Made by a program: the position numbers and the translations under genes
Source of the DNA: Betaproteobacteria bacterium
GTDB taxonomy: Bacteria; Pseudomonadota; Gammaproteobacteria; Burkholderiales; Ga0077523
Direction of reading: 5' to 3'
Assembly (NCBI GenBank): GCA_016125475.1
Contig: WGLR01000007.1
Location: 57,201 to 121,200, forward strand
DNA length: 64,000 bases
Notes under the pieces: generated by a model
What the model saw: the letters and a program-made list of their open reading frames with translations, nothing else
Database searches by the model: none
What the model was told of the DNA's origin: nothing
In this document: positions 46,889-54,991 of the stretch, in pieces
How the letters are laid out: every line of letters begins with the position of its first letter
Position numbering within the stretch: position 1 is the stretch's first letter

Positions 46889-47470
46889 TCACGTGGCGCC
46901 GGACGTGAGCCAGCGCTCGACCTGCGGGGGTCGATAGGTCCGCAGGGCATCGAGCAGCTCGGCGGGCCGGGCGATCTCGCACACGATGTCCCGGTGCACC
47001 GGTCGCACGAATCCCTCCGCGAGAGCGTGATCGAACATCGCGACGAGCGGCCCGAAGTACGACCGCACGTTCACGAGCACGCAGGGCTTCCCGTGCATGC
47101 CGAGCTGTGACCACGTCACGATCTCGCAGAATTCCTCCAGCGTGCCGAACCCGCCGGGCAGCATCACGAAGGCGTCGGACAGGTCCGCCATCAACTGCTT
47201 GCGCCGGTGCATCGAGTCCACGACGTGCAGTTCCGTCAGGCCGTCATGGGCGACTTCACGCTTCTCGAGGGGCTCCGGAATGACACCGACGACACGCCCG
47301 CCCGCGGCAAGCGCGCCGTCGGCCACTGCCCCCATCATGCCGATGCGCCCGCCTCCGTAGGTGATCCCGACGCCGGCCTCCGCCAGCACGCGGCCGGTCT
47401 CGCGCGCCGTCTCCACGTAGACGGGATCGCCACCGGGACTCGACCCGCAGAACACGCAGACGCTGCGCAC
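46889..47470 (-). CDS. LOG-family nucleoside 5'-monophosphate phosphoribohydrolase
   Basis: A 193-residue Rossmann-fold protein of the LOG/TIGR00730 group. Phe-Cys-Gly-Ser-Ser-Pro-Gly begins the fold, Tyr-Gly-Gly-Gly-Arg-Ile-Gly-Met-Met-Gly binds phosphate, and Met-Leu-Pro-Gly-Gly-Phe-Gly-Thr-Leu-Glu-Glu is the diagnostic catalytic motif. Such enzymes release bases from nucleoside monophosphates, including cytokinin precursors. GTG at 47470 is preferred, TTG at 47473 is possible; both share the GGGAGGG site. It follows the isomerase gene by four bases. Confidence 0.88.
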   Translation of the reverse strand: MRSVCVFCGSSPGGDPVYVETARETGRVLAEAGVGITYGGGRIGMMGAVADGALAAGGRVVGVIPEPLEKREVAHDGLTELHVVDSMHRRKQLMADLSDAFVMLPGGFGTLEEFCEIVTWSQLGMHGKPCVLVNVRSYFGPLVAMFDHALAEGFVRPVHRDIVCEIARPAELLDALRTYRPPQVERWLTSGAT

Positions 47471-47474
47471 CAAC

Positions 47475-48077
47475 TCAGAACCCTCCCGACTCGAGCCATC
47501 GCTCGATCTGGTCCAGGCGGTCCACGCCCCAGAACGGTTCGTCGTCCACGAACACGAAGGGGGATCCGAACACGCCCCGCGCGATCGCCGCCTCCACTTC
47601 CAGCTTCACCTTGTCCTTCAGGGCGGCATCCTCGAGCGCCGCCCGCAGCGCGTCGGCGTCGTGCCCGAGTCCTTCCGCGATCGCGATCGTGTCGGACGGA
47701 TTCGAGATGTTCACGTCGTCCAGGAAGTAGGCTCGATAGAGCGCGTGCGCGAGGGCCTTCGCCGCGTCGGCGTCACGCTCGTTCACCCAGTGGAACGCGC
47801 GTGCGGGCGCCTGTGTGGGAATGGGAAAGACCGAGGGCTGCCGGAACGGCACGCCGTGGTATCGCGCACTTCGCGCGAAGTCGTGACGGGAGTAGTCGCC
47901 CTTCAGGGGCACGGAAGGCAGCGGCGCCTGACCGGTCCGCTTGAACGTGATGCCGAGCAGGATCGGGCGCCAGATCACCTCCCTGCCGTGCTTCCCGGCC
48001 AGTGCGTCGATCTTCGTGCTGGCGATGTAGCCGTAGGGCGAGGAGAAATCGAAGTAGAAATCCAGTGCGCGCGCCAT
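47475..48077 (-). CDS. 2-hydroxychromene-2-carboxylate isomerase / DsbA-GST-kappa family protein
   Basis: A 200-residue thioredoxin-like protein of the GST-kappa branch. Tyr-Phe-Asp-Phe-Ser-Ser-Pro-Tyr-Gly-Tyr at the start has Ser in place of the DsbA cysteines, and Phe-Gly-Ser-Pro-Phe-Val-Phe-Val-Asp holds the cis-proline. Relatives isomerise hydroxychromene carboxylates in naphthalene degradation using glutathione. No aromatic-degradation genes are near, so the substrate here is probably different. GGGAGG precedes the ATG. Confidence 0.87.
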   Translation of the reverse strand: MARALDFYFDFSSPYGYIASTKIDALAGKHGREVIWRPILLGITFKRTGQAPLPSVPLKGDYSRHDFARSARYHGVPFRQPSVFPIPTQAPARAFHWVNERDADAAKALAHALYRAYFLDDVNISNPSDTIAIAEGLGHDADALRAALEDAALKDKVKLEVEAAIARGVFGSPFVFVDDEPFWGVDRLDQIERWLESGGF

Positions 48078-48101
48078 GTTGCTGCCTCCCTGCCGGTATC
48101 G

Positions 48102-49013
48102 TCAGCCTCGGGGTCCGACGGTGACGTTGTTCAGAGCGGCCTGCGCCTCGACGAGCGACCCGAGCAGCTTGTCGGGGGCTCCGAAGCCGAGACCTATGGC
48201 CTGGTTCAGGCTCTGGTTCACGGCACTCGTGACGACGCCCGCGACCTGCGCTTCCGTCATTTCCTGCACGAAGTACCGGACGTCCTTCGCCGCGTTCTTC
48301 AGCGCGAACTTCATGCGCGTGAAATCGCCTTCCGCGGCACCACCCGCCACCATCTGGAACATCGGGGAGTTGATCGCACCCACGCTCACGAGCTTCACGA
48401 GCTGCGCGGGCTCGACGCCGAGCTTCGCACACGCGACGAGCGCCTCGGAGATCAGCGCGACGCTGCCGATCGCGACGAAATTGTTGATGAGCTTGATGGT
48501 GTGCCCCGAACCGACGTCGCCGATGTGGAAGACGTTCTCACAGAACGCACGCAGCACCGGTTCGATCTCCGCGAACGTCGCGGCATCGGCACCGACGAGC
48601 GTGTTGAGTCGACCCTGCTCCGCCTCGACCGGCGTTCTCGTGAGCGGCGCGTCGACGAAGCGGACGCCCTTCGCGCGGAACGCTTCGACCAGCCGCCGCG
48701 TCGAGCCCGGCTGACTGGTGGACGTGTCGATCACGATCTGCCCGGCGCGGCACGACGCGAGAATGCCCGCCTCCCGGAAGACGAGATCCTCGACTTCCGG
48801 CGTGCCCGTGACACACAGGAAGACGATGTCCGAATCCCGCACGAGCGACGCGACGTCGCCGCCGTCGCGCGCGCCACGCTCGACGAGGTCCTCGACCGGT
48901 GCGCGATTGCGGTGTCCGAGGACCGTCACGGCCCAGCCCTTTTCGAGCAGGTTCCTGGCCATGCCGTGTCCCATCAGGCCGACACCGATGAACCCGATCC
49001 GTTGTTCGCTCAT
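48102..49013 (-). CDS. 3-hydroxyisobutyrate dehydrogenase-like NAD(P)-dependent beta-hydroxyacid dehydrogenase
   Basis: A 303-residue enzyme with the Rossmann motif Gly-Phe-Ile-Gly-Val-Gly-Leu-Met-Gly near the N-terminus. It also has the substrate motif Asp-Ala-Pro-Leu-Thr-Arg-Thr-Pro and the catalytic Lys in Ile-Lys-Leu-Ile-Asn-Asn. True valine-pathway MmsB is one option; glyoxylate/succinate semialdehyde reductases are close relatives. Its place in a leucine catabolic operon suggests a branched-chain role but does not prove it. A GGAGAGGAGG site precedes the ATG. Confidence 0.85.
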   Translation of the reverse strand: MSEQRIGFIGVGLMGHGMARNLLEKGWAVTVLGHRNRAPVEDLVERGARDGGDVASLVRDSDIVFLCVTGTPEVEDLVFREAGILASCRAGQIVIDTSTSQPGSTRRLVEAFRAKGVRFVDAPLTRTPVEAEQGRLNTLVGADAATFAEIEPVLRAFCENVFHIGDVGSGHTIKLINNFVAIGSVALISEALVACAKLGVEPAQLVKLVSVGAINSPMFQMVAGGAAEGDFTRMKFALKNAAKDVRYFVQEMTEAQVAGVVTSAVNQSLNQAIGLGFGAPDKLLGSLVEAQAALNNVTVGPRG

Positions 49014-49058
49014 TGCCTCCTCTCCTTTCTACCGACTCCGGCCGCGGGGCCGGGTGAC

Positions 49059-50243
49059 TCAGACCATTTCCACCGCGAGTGCGGTCGCCTCGCCCCCGCC
49101 GATGCACAGGCTCGCGATCCCCCGTCGCATCCCGTGCTTCCGGAGCGCACCGAGCAGTGTCACGATGATCCGCGCACCGGATGCGCCGATGGGGTGACCG
49201 AGCGCGCAGGCACCGCCGTGCACGTTCACGCGCTCGTGCGGCAGCGAGAGATCGCGCATCGCTGCCATCGTGACGACCGCGAACGCCTCGTTGACCTCGT
49301 ACAGGTCGACGGAATCCGCGCGCCAGCCGGTGCGTTCGAGCAGCTTGCGCATCGCCGCGACAGGCGCTGTCGTGAACCAGCCGGGCTCCTGGGCGTGCGT
49401 CGCATGTCCGACGATGCGCGCAACGGGCGACAGCCCACGGCGCTCGGCCTCCGACTGACGCATCAGCACGAGCGCGGCCGCCCCGTCCGAGATGGAACTC
49501 GAGTTGGCCGCGGTCACGGTGCCGTCCTTCCGGAACGCGGGCTTCAGCTGCGGAATCTTCTCGAAGTTCGCCTTGAACGGCTGCTCGTCCCGGTCGACGA
49601 ACCGGTCCCCCTTGCCGGACTTCAGTGTGGCGGGTGCGATCTCCCACGCGAACGAACCATCGGTGTTCGCCTGTTGCGCGCGCTCGAGCGACGTGATCGC
49701 GAACCCGTCCTGCTCCGCGCGCGTGAAGCCGTACTTCTCCGCGCAGTCCTCGGCGAAGGTGCCCATCAGCCGCCCCTTGTCGTACGCGTCCTCGAGCCCG
49801 TCGAGGAACATGTGGTCCAGGACCTGCTGATGCCCCATGCGATAGCCCGCGCGTGCCTTGGGCAGCAGGTACGGCGCGTTCGTCATGCTCTCCATTCCGC
49901 CGGCGACCATGATCCGGTTGGTGTCCGCCACGAGCAGGTCGTGCGCGAACATGACGGCCTTCATGCCGGACCCGCACATCTTGTTCACGGTCGTGCATCC
50001 GGCTGCGAGCGGCAGACCCGCGCCGAGGCTGGCCTGGCGGGCCGGCGCCTGTCCCTGCCCGGCCGGCAGCACGCACCCCATGATCACTTCCTCGACGTCG
50101 GCCGGTGCCACGCCGGCGCGCTCCACGGCAGCCCGCACGGCGACCGCGCCGAGCTCGGGCGCAGCGAATCCGCCGAGCTCACCCTGGAAACCGCCCATCG
50201 GAGTGCGGGCAGCGGAAACGATGACGACCGGATCTTCGATCAT
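49059..50243 (-). CDS. Acetyl-CoA C-acetyltransferase (thiolase)
   Basis: A 394-residue thiolase. Cys90 in Lys-Met-Cys-Gly-Ser-Gly-Met-Lys is the nucleophile, Asn-Val-His-Gly-Gly-Ala-Cys-Ala-Leu-Gly-His-Pro-Ile-Gly gives the His pair region, and Cys-Ile-Gly-Gly-Gly-Glu-Ala supplies the second Cys. It can cleave acetoacetyl-CoA formed from leucine, or run in reverse to feed PHA synthesis. GGAGGATT supports the ATG, which overlaps the aceK stop (ATGA). The upstream in-frame extension lies within aceK and is not coding. Confidence 0.93.
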   Translation of the reverse strand: MIEDPVVIVSAARTPMGGFQGELGGFAAPELGAVAVRAAVERAGVAPADVEEVIMGCVLPAGQGQAPARQASLGAGLPLAAGCTTVNKMCGSGMKAVMFAHDLLVADTNRIMVAGGMESMTNAPYLLPKARAGYRMGHQQVLDHMFLDGLEDAYDKGRLMGTFAEDCAEKYGFTRAEQDGFAITSLERAQQANTDGSFAWEIAPATLKSGKGDRFVDRDEQPFKANFEKIPQLKPAFRKDGTVTAANSSSISDGAAALVLMRQSEAERRGLSPVARIVGHATHAQEPGWFTTAPVAAMRKLLERTGWRADSVDLYEVNEAFAVVTMAAMRDLSLPHERVNVHGGACALGHPIGASGARIIVTLLGALRKHGMRRGIASLCIGGGEATALAVEMV

Positions 50244-52087
50244 GGTGAATCCTCCGTGGTGACACTGCCGGAATGCTCGGGGGCCGATTGTCGCACGCGC
50301 CCCCGGTAGTGTCGGGGGAAGCGGATCGCGAATCGCGCCCGCGGGGAATAGGGAAAGACGTCCTCGATGAATCCGTCCTGCACGCGCTGCTTGGTCGCAT
50401 TCCAGAAGTCGGCGTCGAGCAGGTCGGCGTGGTGGGCCAGGAAGTGCGTGCGCACCTTCGTCCCCGACAGCAGGAACGGGGCGAATTCCTCCGGGAAGAT
50501 GTCGTTCGGCCCGACCGGGTACCAGGGCTCGGCCGACATCTCGTCCTCGGGCGTCCGTGCCTCCGGGATGCGGCGGAAATTGCACTCGGTCATGTAGACG
50601 ATCTCGTCGTAGTCGTAGAAGACGACGCGGCCGCCGCGCGTGATGCCGAAGTTCTTGAAGAGCATGTCCCCGGGGAAGATGTTCACCGAGGACAGTTCCT
50701 TGATCGCGTTGCCGTAGTCGACGACGGCGTCCCGTGCCTGCGCATCGTCGGCGTCGTCGAGGAAGATGTTGAGCGGCTTCATGCGCCGTTCGATGTAGAG
50801 GTGCTTCACGACGATCGCGTCGCCGTCTTCCTCTATCAGGGAAGGCGCCTCGGCCATGAGTTCGTCGATGAGGCCCTGCGTGAAGCGCGCGCGCGGAAAG
50901 GCGACATCCGCGTACTCCAGCGTGTCGGCCATGCGGCCGATGCGGTCGTGCCGCTTCACGAGCATGTACTTCTCCTTGACGATCTCGCGACTCACGTCCT
51001 TGGTCGGCGAGATCCTGTCGCGGATCACCTTGAACACGTAGGGATAGGACGGCAGCGTGAACACGATCATCACGAGCCCCCGGATGCCCGGTGCGAGCAC
51101 GAAGTCGTCCGTGGAGTGCTTGAGGTGATGGAGGAAGTCCCGGAAGAACAGCGTCTTGCCGTGCTTCTGCAGCCCGAGGGCGGTGTAGAGCTCGGCCTTG
51201 GGCTTGCGCGGCAGCATGCTCGCGAGAAAGGCAACGAAGGCGGACGGCACGGACATGTCCGCCATGAGGTACGCCCGGCTGAACGCGAACAGCGGCGCGA
51301 TCTGCCGGGCATCGAGCAGCAGCGCGTCGAGCGTGAGGCCACCCTCGTCGTCGTGGACGATAGGAATCGCGAACGGAAGCTCGAGCTCACCGTTGACGAC
51401 CTTGCCGATCAGATAGCACCGCTTGTTCCGGAAGAACGGCGAGCAGAGCACCTGGATCTGGTGGTTGGCCTCGGCACGAAACGGCTTCGGCAGTCCGGCG
51501 CGTGCGGCACGGAGCACGCAGAGCAGATCGCGGCGCAGCCGGTGGAATCCGAGCGTGAGCCCGGTATCGGCGAGTATCCGGCGCATCACGGCGCGCAACC
51601 CGATCTTGTTCGGGTAGTAGCTCCGGTACGACGGCGCATCCGCATCGAGCAGTTCCGTGGCCACGGCCGGGCGCACGAAGATGAAGTCGTTGTGGTAGTA
51701 GGTGCGGTGCAGGAGCTTGCAGCTCACGGAATTGAAGAACGTCTCCGCGAGTTCCGGCTGCCGGTGGTCCGTGAGCAGGCCCACGTAGTGGAGCTTGATC
51801 CGGGACCACAGCGCCTCCCGCAGATGTTCGGCGTCGAACTCCCGCGTGAGGCGCTCGACGGTCTCCTGTACCCGACGATCGTAGAACGCGATGCGCTCGG
51901 CGTGTGCACGGTGCACGGCCGGCCAGTCACGTGCCTCGAACCGCCGGCGCGCGTCGCGGGACATCTCCCGGAAGATCCGGTAGTGCCGATCGAACCCCTC
52001 CAGCATCGAACGCGCGATCTCGTGTGCGAGATCCGCCCCGTCCACGAGCCCGGAATCGATGGCCGTCATCACGCGATCGGTCGACAT
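50240..52087 (-). CDS. aceK: Isocitrate dehydrogenase kinase/phosphatase
   Basis: A 615-residue bifunctional enzyme, slightly longer than enteric AceK, that phosphorylates isocitrate dehydrogenase to push carbon into the glyoxylate shunt and reverses this when needed. Leu-Ala-Pro-Gly-Ile-Arg-Gly-Leu-Val-Met and the following Tyr-Val-Phe-Lys-Val-Ile-Arg-Asp kinase lysine region are present. So is the C-terminal Tyr-Asp-Tyr-Asp-Glu-Ile metal motif. It is not next to aceA or aceB but sits 13 bases after liuA. Confidence 0.95.
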   Translation of the reverse strand: MSTDRVMTAIDSGLVDGADLAHEIARSMLEGFDRHYRIFREMSRDARRRFEARDWPAVHRAHAERIAFYDRRVQETVERLTREFDAEHLREALWSRIKLHYVGLLTDHRQPELAETFFNSVSCKLLHRTYYHNDFIFVRPAVATELLDADAPSYRSYYPNKIGLRAVMRRILADTGLTLGFHRLRRDLLCVLRAARAGLPKPFRAEANHQIQVLCSPFFRNKRCYLIGKVVNGELELPFAIPIVHDDEGGLTLDALLLDARQIAPLFAFSRAYLMADMSVPSAFVAFLASMLPRKPKAELYTALGLQKHGKTLFFRDFLHHLKHSTDDFVLAPGIRGLVMIVFTLPSYPYVFKVIRDRISPTKDVSREIVKEKYMLVKRHDRIGRMADTLEYADVAFPRARFTQGLIDELMAEAPSLIEEDGDAIVVKHLYIERRMKPLNIFLDDADDAQARDAVVDYGNAIKELSSVNIFPGDMLFKNFGITRGGRVVFYDYDEIVYMTECNFRRIPEARTPEDEMSAEPWYPVGPNDIFPEEFAPFLLSGTKVRTHFLAHHADLLDADFWNATKQRVQDGFIEDVFPYSPRARFAIRFPRHYRGRVRQSAPEHSGSVTTEDSP

Positions 52088-52100
52088 GCGCCTGCCCGGT

Positions 52101-53288
52101 TCAGGCGGTCTCCCCGAACAGCTCGCGGCCGATCAGCCAGCGACGGATTTCAGACGTCCCGGCACCGATCTCGTAGAGCTTGGCGTCGCGCCAGAGGCGT
52201 CCGGTCGGATAGTCGTTGATGTAGCCGTTGCCGCCGAGACACTGGATCGCCTCGCCCGCCATCCAGGTGGCCTTTTCGGCCGAGTAGAGGATGGCGCCTG
52301 CGGCGTCCTTGCGCAGCGCGCGCACGGCATCCGGCGAGCTGGCGCGGTCACAGGCCTGACCGACCGCATAGACGTAGGCACGACAGGCCATCATCGTGGA
52401 ATACATGTCCGCGAGCTTGCCCTGCATGAGCTGGAACTCGCCGATCGGCTGATCGAACTGACGGCGGTCGTGGAGGTAGGGCAGAACGGCATCCAGGCAG
52501 GCAGCCATGATCCCGACGGGACCGCCCGAGAGCACGGCTCGCTCGAAGTCGAGCCCGCTCATGAGCACATTCACCCCGCGCCCCACCTCGCCGAGCACGT
52601 TCTCCTCGGGGACCTCGCAGTTCTCGAACACGAGCTCGCAGGTATTCGAGCCGCGCATGCCGAGCTTGTCGAGCTTCTGCGCCGTGGAGAAGCCCGGGAA
52701 GCCCTTCTCGATCAGGAAGGCGGTGATTCCGCGCGGACCCGCCCCGGGGTCGGTCTTGGCATAGACGACGAGCACATTCGCGTCGGGGCCGTTCGTGATC
52801 CACATCTTGCTCCCGTTCAGGACGTAACGGCTGCCTTTCCGTTCGGCGCGCAGGCGCATCGAGACCACATCGGACCCGGCGCCCGGCTCGCTCATCGCGA
52901 GCGCCCCGACGTGCTCGCCCGATATCAGCCGCGGCAGATAGCGCTGCTTCTGCTCGCGCGTGCCGTTCCGGCGGATCTGATTCACGCACAGATTCGAATG
53001 TGCCCCGTAGGAGAGCCCGACCGCGGCGCTCGCCCGACTGATCTCCTCCATGGCGACGATGTGCGCGAGGTAGCCGAGGCCCGCACCGCCGAATTCCTCC
53101 TCGACCGTGATCCCGAGGAGGCCGAGCTGTCCGAGCTTGCGCCAGAGGCCCATCGGGAACTCGTTGCTCGCGTCGATCTCCTGCGCGCGTGGCGCGATCT
53201 CGCTCTGCGCGAACTGCTCGACGGTCGCGCGCAGCATGTCGATCGTCTCGCCGAGGTGGAAGTCGAGGGTGGGGAAGCTCTTGTGCAT
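52101..53288 (-). CDS. liuA: Isovaleryl-CoA dehydrogenase
   Basis: A 395-residue FAD acyl-CoA dehydrogenase that oxidises isovaleryl-CoA to 3-methylcrotonyl-CoA, the first specific step of leucine degradation. [10 protein letters not shown] is the flavin motif. [13 protein letters not shown] holds the catalytic Glu in the position specific for isovaleryl-CoA dehydrogenases. Gln-Cys-Leu-Gly-Gly-Asn-Gly-Tyr is near the C-terminus. It is the first gene after the operator/promoter at 53358-53386. Confidence 0.96.
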   Translation of the reverse strand: MHKSFPTLDFHLGETIDMLRATVEQFAQSEIAPRAQEIDASNEFPMGLWRKLGQLGLLGITVEEEFGGAGLGYLAHIVAMEEISRASAAVGLSYGAHSNLCVNQIRRNGTREQKQRYLPRLISGEHVGALAMSEPGAGSDVVSMRLRAERKGSRYVLNGSKMWITNGPDANVLVVYAKTDPGAGPRGITAFLIEKGFPGFSTAQKLDKLGMRGSNTCELVFENCEVPEENVLGEVGRGVNVLMSGLDFERAVLSGGPVGIMAACLDAVLPYLHDRRQFDQPIGEFQLMQGKLADMYSTMMACRAYVYAVGQACDRASSPDAVRALRKDAAGAILYSAEKATWMAGEAIQCLGGNGYINDYPTGRLWRDAKLYEIGAGTSEIRRWLIGRELFGETA

Positions 53289-53357
53289 GGTGGTCGCCGT
53301 TTGTCTTTCGTGAACGGTTCGGATACGTCCCCGGCACGCGGCAGGGGTGGGTATCCG

Positions 53358-53386
53358 AGTCTATGTTCCGCTTACGTCAACGTCAA
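53358..53386 (-). promoter_or_regulatory. liuA promoter overlapped by a LiuR-like operator
   Basis: On the minus strand TTGACG (53386-53381) and TAGACT (53363-53358) are spaced by exactly 17 bases, a good sigma-70 promoter. The 16 bases at 53371-53386 form an imperfect palindrome with two ACGT cores (TT-x-ACGT-xx-ACGT-x-A). This resembles the LiuR operator type described for proteobacterial leucine regulons. The operator covers the -35 element and part of the spacer, and the liuR stop codon (53385-53383) lies inside it. Confidence 0.7.
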
Positions 53387-53811
53387 TTTGAGTCCGCGGG
53401 CGTCCGCCTGCGGGTCACGCGCGGCGCCGGCGCATCCAGGAGCTTGCGGCACTGAGCCTCGAAAGCCCGAATTTCCGTCAGGGTCGCCTCGATGTCCTCT
53501 CGCTGCTGCTCCAGCGCTTCGCGCCGCTTGCGCAGCGTGGCGAGGAACTGCACGAGCTGCTCGCCCTCGTCCTGGGCCGCGTCGTAGATGTCGAGCAGTT
53601 CGCGAATCTCGGTCAGCGGCAATCCGAGGCGCTTGCCGCGAAGCGTGAGCTTCAGGCGTACGAGGTCACGCTTGTCGTAGACACGATTGCGCCCCTTCCG
53701 CGTCGGCGAGATGAGGCCGTGGTCCTCGTAGAACCGGATGGTACGGGTCGTGAGACCGAACTCCCGCGCGAGATCGGTGATCGTAAAGGTCTTATTGCTG
53801 TCGCTGACCAT
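53383..53811 (-). CDS. liuR: MerR-family regulator of branched-chain catabolism (LiuR)
   Basis: A 142-residue MerR regulator. The winged helix-turn-helix (about 8-75) contains Asp-Leu-Ala-Arg-Glu-Phe-Gly-Leu-Thr-Thr-Arg-Thr-Ile-Arg-Phe-Tyr-Glu, and a dimerisation coiled coil spans about 80-125. It has no metal-binding cysteine pair, as expected for a sensor of an acyl-CoA or similar ligand. Position directly before liuA and the adjacent ACGT-type operator support the LiuR name. No ribosome site is obvious. A TATACT at 53862-53857 could be its -10. Confidence 0.9.
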   Translation of the reverse strand: MVSDSNKTFTITDLAREFGLTTRTIRFYEDHGLISPTRKGRNRVYDKRDLVRLKLTLRGKRLGLPLTEIRELLDIYDAAQDEGEQLVQFLATLRKRREALEQQREDIEATLTEIRAFEAQCRKLLDAPAPRVTRRRTPADSN

Positions 53812-53913
53812 GAGGATCGTCGTCTTTTGTGCACCGCAACATTGCGTTATCATGCGAGTATAAGAAGACACTGCCACGAGCGGCGAGTGCCGTTCATTCC
53901 GAAGCCCGTCACG

Positions 53914-54975
53914 ATGCCACCCCCCCTGTCCGCCCTGACCACCCGCTCGCTCCGGCACGACGAACTGTCGTTCCCGTACCCCGACGCACCGGCGCCGGCG
54001 GAATGGGTCGCGCTCGCCGAGGATGTCCGGTGGATCCGGATGCCGCTGCCGTTCGCGCTGAACCACATCAATCTCTGGCTGCTGCGGGGAGATGCTGGCT
54101 GGACGGTCGTCGACACGGGCATCAACACCGACAAGACGCGGAAAGCCTGGCAGGTACTGCTCGAGACGCACGCGCCGATCGAGCAGATCGTGATCACGCA
54201 TTATCACCCGGATCACTTCGGCCAGGCAGGCTGGTTCGTCGGGACCCGTGACGTCCCGATGCTGATGACGGAGGCGGAATACCTCACCGCCCATGCCCTG
54301 TTCGAGTCCACGTCGGGGTACGACTCCGACAATCTGCGTCCGCTCTACGGCGCGCACGGGCTCGACGAGGAACGTCTGGACGCCGTCACGACGCGTCCGA
54401 CGAGCTACCGCAACGTGATCAGCCCGCCGCCACGGACGTTCCGCCGCATCATGCACGGTGATCGCCTGAGACTCGGCCTGCACGAGTGGGAAGTGATCGT
54501 CGGCCACGGGCATGCCCCCGAGCACGCGTCGCTGTACTCCCGGGAACTCGGGATGCTGATCTCGGGAGACATGCTCCTGCCGAAGATCAGCACGAACGTG
54601 AGCGTGTGGTCGACGCAGCCCGACGGGGATCCGGTCGCGCAGTTCCTCTCCTCGATACGCGCATACGCCGGACTTCCCGACGACACGCTCGTGCTTCCGT
54701 CGCACGGTCTGCCGTTCCGCGGCATCAAGGCACGGGTGCGTGCCCTCGAGGATCACCACGCCGAGCGCCTCGAGGAACTCGTCGCGGCCTGCAGCGAACC
54801 GCGCACGGCGGCCGAGATCGTGCCTGTCCTGTTCCGGCGCGAACTCGACGTGCACCAGCTCTTCTTCGCGATGGGCGAAGCCATCGCGCATCTCAACTAC
54901 CTTTTCCATCGCGGCCGCGTCCGGCGCACCGTCGGCAGCGACGGCGCCTACAGGTTTCACGCGCCGCGACCCTGA
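53914..54975 (+). CDS. Metallo-beta-lactamase-fold hydrolase
   Basis: A 353-residue MBL-fold protein. His96-Tyr-His98-Pro-Asp100-His101 is the metal motif, Gly-His-Gly-His-Ala-Pro-Glu-His and Ile-Ser-Gly-Asp-Met-Leu supply further ligands, and a C-terminal winged-helix-like region (about 285-353) follows. The layout is that of LACTB2/thioesterase-like MBL hydrolases. The substrate is unknown, but position between liuR and phaC suggests acyl-CoA or thioester metabolism. ATG at 53914 is used; GTG at 53887 is an alternative. Confidence 0.85.
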   Translation: MPPPLSALTTRSLRHDELSFPYPDAPAPAEWVALAEDVRWIRMPLPFALNHINLWLLRGDAGWTVVDTGINTDKTRKAWQVLLETHAPIEQIVITHYHPDHFGQAGWFVGTRDVPMLMTEAEYLTAHALFESTSGYDSDNLRPLYGAHGLDEERLDAVTTRPTSYRNVISPPPRTFRRIMHGDRLRLGLHEWEVIVGHGHAPEHASLYSRELGMLISGDMLLPKISTNVSVWSTQPDGDPVAQFLSSIRAYAGLPDDTLVLPSHGLPFRGIKARVRALEDHHAERLEELVAACSEPRTAAEIVPVLFRRELDVHQLFFAMGEAIAHLNYLFHRGRVRRTVGSDGAYRFHAPRP

Positions 54976-54991
54976 GCGAGGATTGTCCATC

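Noticed and set aside
53859..53864. TATAAG as a -10 element for the MBL hydrolase gene
   Set aside because: The only plausible -35 (TTGCGT) is 11 bases away, too close for a standard promoter.
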